From: Eopsaltria australis
Taxonomy: Eukaryota; Chordata; Aves; Passeriformes; Petroicidae
Length of the DNA: 64,000 bases
Direction of reading: 5' to 3'
NCBI GenBank assembly: GCA_034509425.1
Contig: JAVTVJ010000012.1
Location: 10,513,001 to 10,577,000, forward strand
Shown: in pieces, positions 59,901 through 64,000 of the stretch
Layout: each line of letters begins with the position of its first letter
How positions within the stretch are numbered: the first letter of the stretch is position 1
Position numbers and translations under genes: made by a program
The notes under the pieces: generated by a model
Told to the model about the DNA's origin: nothing
Databases searched by the model: none
Seen by the model: only the letters and a program-made list of their open reading frames with translations

Positions 59901-62900
59901 AGCTATGTGCAGTCTTGTACTCTGATAACACACATGTAAGAGTTTTAAATCATAAGCACTCAGTCATGTCAAAAATCTATATAAATATAGCTCAAAGTGG
60001 ACCTCTGCTTTACTTGGGTATACACTCCCTTTCTGTTCTTTGCATTGTTCAAAGATGTTTTGCAGGCATCTCTTGGTCACCTCCTAAATAATTTCTGAAA
60101 AAATATTTTCTTTATTCTTTTCATCATATAATTTAGCTTATTGCTTTTGTACCATTAAAGAATCCTGATAGCACACTAATATTAATAAGTATTAGTGAAT
60201 TTGCTAATCAACATGTGTCACTCCGGTGTTCCTATCAGATAAAGTTGTGAGGTAAGAACCTGCTGAAAGACACTAAAGGGAATACATAGTACATAAAATA
60301 ACATGGATTTCAGAAAGTTGTAGAAGCATAAATTGTGCAAATATTTTTTGCATTTTCTCTTCATTTTTTATATATTTTTATTCAAGTTTTTATTTTAGAA
60401 AGATTTGTGAAATCAATGTTGATCCAGTTAGTCTTCAGTAAATATAAAAGTTTCCAATCTGAATGTTCGAAGAGAAATTTCTTTCATTGTTTAGAGGGAA
60501 TAACAGATGTGGGTGCTGATGCTCAAGAAGTTAGATTAGAATATTGCAGTTCCTTTGTGTATGAAGAACTCAAATTTCTATAAAGTTAAGCATGTTTGTT
60601 TAAGCATACTGAGTTTGAGATTTGAATATTGATTAGAACTCTATTAGGACTACATATATTCTGTTTTTGGATCAAAAGGTGGTTTTATTTTAATTAGAAT
60701 AAAATATTTCCTTACTTAAATGCCATAGATGCTACTGTTGTATAATATGTACGAATCGTGAAGCTGTTGAAGGGTCTGGAGCGCCAGTCATAGGAAGAAC
60801 ATCTGAGGGGACTGGGGATGTTTGACCTGGAGAAAAGGCAGCTCAGGGAAGATCCTATCACTCTCTACAACCACCTGAAAGGAGTTTGTAACCAGGTGGG
60901 GGTCAGTCTCTTCTCCCAACAACCAGCAAGAGTCTGAGAGGAAATGGCCTCAAGTTGTACTAGAGGAGGTTTAGACTGGATATTAGGAAAAATTCCTTCA
61001 CCAAAAGCTCTGTGAAGTATTGGGACAGGCTGCCTGAGGAAGTGGTGGAAATTCTGGAGGTATTTAATATATGTGTAAATGTGGTACTTAGGGACATGGT
61101 TTAGTGGTGAAGAAGGCAGTGCTGGCTTAACGGTTGGCCTAAAAGATCTTAAGGGTCTTTTCCAGCCTAAATGGTGCTATGATTCTAATCTTTGATTCTA
61201 TAAATGAGCTGACCATGGCTATTAAAGAGATTTCATTTAGTTTTGTAATACTTTTAATGCTTCTGTGTTGCATTTAGCTTGAACTTATTCTTGTCACTCA
61301 AAGTGGCATTTCTTAATAGCAACATTATATTGATTAATGTCAGAGAAAATTATTAAGTGATTTTTAGTATTCAAGTTGGTAAGTGATGAAAATTTTATGG
61401 ATTTTTTTTATAATGATGCACTGTTAACTTGGGAAAATACTGGAGTCCTACACCATAATTCAATAAATAAGATGCTCATTTATGTAGTCCTGCTTGGGTT
61501 TTGTTGTCCTTGACCTTACCAATTACACTCAAACTTCTGTTTTTGGGGTCATGTGGCAAGTCTTATTGGATAAATTATTCATATAAACAGTGAAGTGGCA
61601 AAAAACTGAGGTTGCTTTTATGAATAAATTCTGTCTTCCCTTTTCCACATGGCTCCACAGGTATTTTTATTAATATATTTGAAAGGCATTATGAAAGCTG
61701 ATTCTGTTTATTCTAGTGTTGATGCTAGAACACATGCTCATTAAGCCACGCCCTTACTTGTAAATCTTCAATTTAGGAAACAAATATAAAATAAAGATTG
61801 TTTGGTTTGGGTTTTTTTCCAAGAGAAAAACCCCATGAATGTCTGAACCAGAAATAGTGAACTCAGGTACAAAGATAGATCATGGATCTGTTAATACCTA
61901 ATGGCTTTTGTAATTTTTAAGATGTCGTTTTTGTGTGTTGACATAGCTTTACAGCCTGTTCTAGTAGCACATGAATCGGCAGCTCTCCAAATCAATGAAT
62001 AGGCGGGACTCTATTATAGGAGTCATTCTGTAAAAGGAAAATTGTATACTATAATTTTCTGGGCTCTTACGTTACTCTGAAAGAGAAGGAATAAATGGAT
62101 GGAAAGCTTATACTGCTTTTTATTATTTCACTTTCATAGTTATCCAGTTGAATGGAAAGCTGCTCATGCAGGCAAGTTCAGCATGTTTGGGCAACCTCTG
62201 TTATTATAGAAATGGTGCATGTACAGAACCTAGCAGTTGAAAGCAGCAAGACTGTGTAATCCTGGAAACTGAGACGGTAATAGTTCTTAATATATGATTT
62301 TCCAAGAAGAAATAAGCCAAGAGGCACTAGAAATCTGTACACTGGTACACAGATTTGAATTGAGACAGCAGGTGGAGCTGAAGGAGTTGTACTTTTGAAC
62401 CACTGCAGAGAGAAGAGAATATGAATGAATCAAAAGAAAAAGAAGTGCAGAGCTTTTGTTATGTTATTAGATAAAGGAAAAATTCCAGTAGGTTACAGTC
62501 ATCTTGTCATCTCAAGAAAATGAATTTGTTTAAAATGAACATAAGTCACATGAGAAATTACGAGAAAAAAGTATTCGTCTGTGTTTAAATATTGAGTTGA
62601 AGTGGGGTCCCTTTTCCAAAAAAAACTATACATCTGCTGAGTTTTTGTATCAGGATTTTTGCATGTTTTATGGAGAGGCCTTAACTTTTGGGGGTCAGAG
62701 TTTTGTTTCTTAATTTTTGTGTTTTACTTTGATTTTAGAAGACATTGTCAGCTAAGAGCTTACAAACTAGATACACATTTTAATTTCTTTCTTTTTCTGT
62801 TCATTAGAAAGGTAAGATAAATGTACAAGTAAAGACTTTCAGATAGCATACAGAAGGAATAACCAATTCAGTTTTACACTCAATTTTATGATGGGTTTCA

Positions 62901-64000
62901 CAGGAATCTCTAGCTGAGGTTATACATTATTTCAGACTTGGCTTCTGGGAATGATGCCAGATAGATTGTTTATGCAGCATGGATCTTTATCCAAGGCATG
63001 CGAGTGCTATTGGTTGAGAAAAATCCAGGTCTCTCCAGTGTAAAGAAACATGAGATGTCAGGTAGCAAGAAAAAAGTATAGGTAAACAGAAGCATAGAAA
63101 TATACTTTTCAAGTATAGAAAATATGCGAGAAAAATTAAACTATATTGAAATGTTTTCAGGATTATGCTCCAACTTTGAAGGTTATTATTTCAGTTTTAT
63201 TTTTTTTTATATAACTACAACTATTCATAAGGAGTAGACCTTAGTCATACATATTTCTAAGGAGAAAAATGAAACTGGTTGGGTTTTTTTTCCTCAGGGA
63301 GGTTTATTTACATTTTTCTAGGTCCATTATTTGAAAAGTTGGTTAAATCTCTTGAGTGCAAAGAAGGTTGCACAGTTATACAGTAATGAAACAAGTAAAT
63401 ATTTACAGCTCTTGATATGCATAAGGATTTTTTTCTTCTTAATATTTGGAATATTAATTTAATTCTGAAACAATTAAACAAAACAGAACACCTGAAAGAA
63501 ATAAAAGGATGAGATGTCCTGATGCAGCAAAGTTAAATAAAGCAGTACTAGACTAATAAAGGTGGTGATGATGTTAGGATGAATAAAGTCAGGGTCAGTG
63601 GACTGTGGCGTTCTAGACTGTAGCTCTGTCTGTAGTAGTAGGAGCTCCTCCAGCTGTTAAAGGAAATCTCTGGCCATTTACCCCCCTATTTGCTGTTACT
63701 GCCTCTCAGTATGTATCTATGACTCGTATCTCCCCACTCATTTATGCCACAAGTTTTACCAGTTTCCTTGGTTGTGGCTGTAGATCTTTTTTACTTCTCA
63801 TAACAGACCAAAGAAAGGAAACTAAAGCAACAAGGGTTTTTTCTCATTCTTGTTGGGAAGTAGATGTGGAGATTCTTTCTCATTCCTGTTAAACAGCAGA
63901 GGATGTCCCATCACCAAACTGAAAAAAAGAAAACTTTATCAGGAACCTCTGAGCTGATGGACTTTCAGATCCTCTGCCTTTTTCTCATCTCAGACAGGAC
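56927..64000 (+). other. EFCAB11: EFCAB11 intron 2 (partial, runs off the right edge)
   Basis: AT-rich sequence with one clear CR1 at 60758-61200 and a GC-richer block at 59400-59720. No exon of EFCAB11 or other gene was found here by eye. A short exon with weak similarity could be missed. Confidence 0.6.
60758..61200 (+). mobile_element. CR1 LINE 3' fragment
   Basis: The sense strand runs from GAAGCTGTTGAAGGGTCTGG through GAGGTTTAGACTGGATATTA and TGCCTGAGGAAGTGGTGGAA to TTAACGGTTGGCCTAAAAGA, TCTTAAGGGTCTTTTCCAGC and GCTATGATTCTA. It is a standard 5'-truncated CR1. Its last 60 bp resemble the tail of the SINE at 33033-33105. Confidence 0.93.

Noticed and set aside
57000..64000. Search for EFCAB11 exon 3 and for any new gene.
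   Set aside because: No segment with splice sites and similarity to the next EF-hand protein segment was found. The open frames are chance or CR1-derived.

Overview
The window is nuclear DNA from a bird. It is AT-rich, has two CpG islands, has spliced genes with GT-AG introns, and carries many degenerate CR1 LINE fragments, the dominant avian retrotransposon. One tRNA-headed, CR1-tailed SINE would fit a passerine, but I cannot fix the species. There are no operons, CRISPR arrays or prokaryotic features. Nearly all open reading frames longer than 60 codons are chance frames, CR1 remnants or GC-rich shadows.

Three genes can be read, in the order and relative orientation I recall from human 14q32.11 (EFCAB11, TDP1, KCNK13), shown inverted here. 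(1) Positions 1-12814, minus strand: the first coding exon of KCNK13 (THIK-1 two-pore K+ channel) at 12475-12814, inside a CpG island that extends to about 13560. Everything to the left is its first intron and the second exon lies outside the window. (2) 13560-16840: intergenic, with a CR1 copy at 16180-16790. (3) 16840-55.7 kb, minus strand: the whole coding region of TDP1 (tyrosyl-DNA phosphodiesterase 1). It has 15 coding exons that join in frame into 607 residues and keep both HKN catalytic motifs. A short 3' UTR with clustered AATAAA signals follows. (4) 55.69-64.0 kb, plus strand: the 5' part of EFCAB11, with a probable first exon at 55693-55800 and a clear second exon at 56832-56926. 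The rest is intron running off the window.

TDP1 and EFCAB11 are head to head and share one CpG island at 55290-55860, which probably works as a bidirectional promoter. TDP1 is a nuclear and mitochondrial DNA repair enzyme, KCNK13 a plasma-membrane channel and EFCAB11 a small EF-hand protein. Apart from the shared promoter their neighbourhood is conserved synteny, not a functional pathway.

The most unusual element is a 157-bp SINE at 32949-33105. Its head is a recognisable decayed tRNA-Leu(AAG) and its tail is a CR1 3' end. Other points are CR1 copies that keep 5' (endonuclease-side) sequence or have lost their middle, a 37-bp near-identical direct repeat on both sides of the last TDP1 exon, an Arg-Pro tract in the predicted EFCAB11 N terminus, and a G-quadruplex motif upstream of KCNK13.
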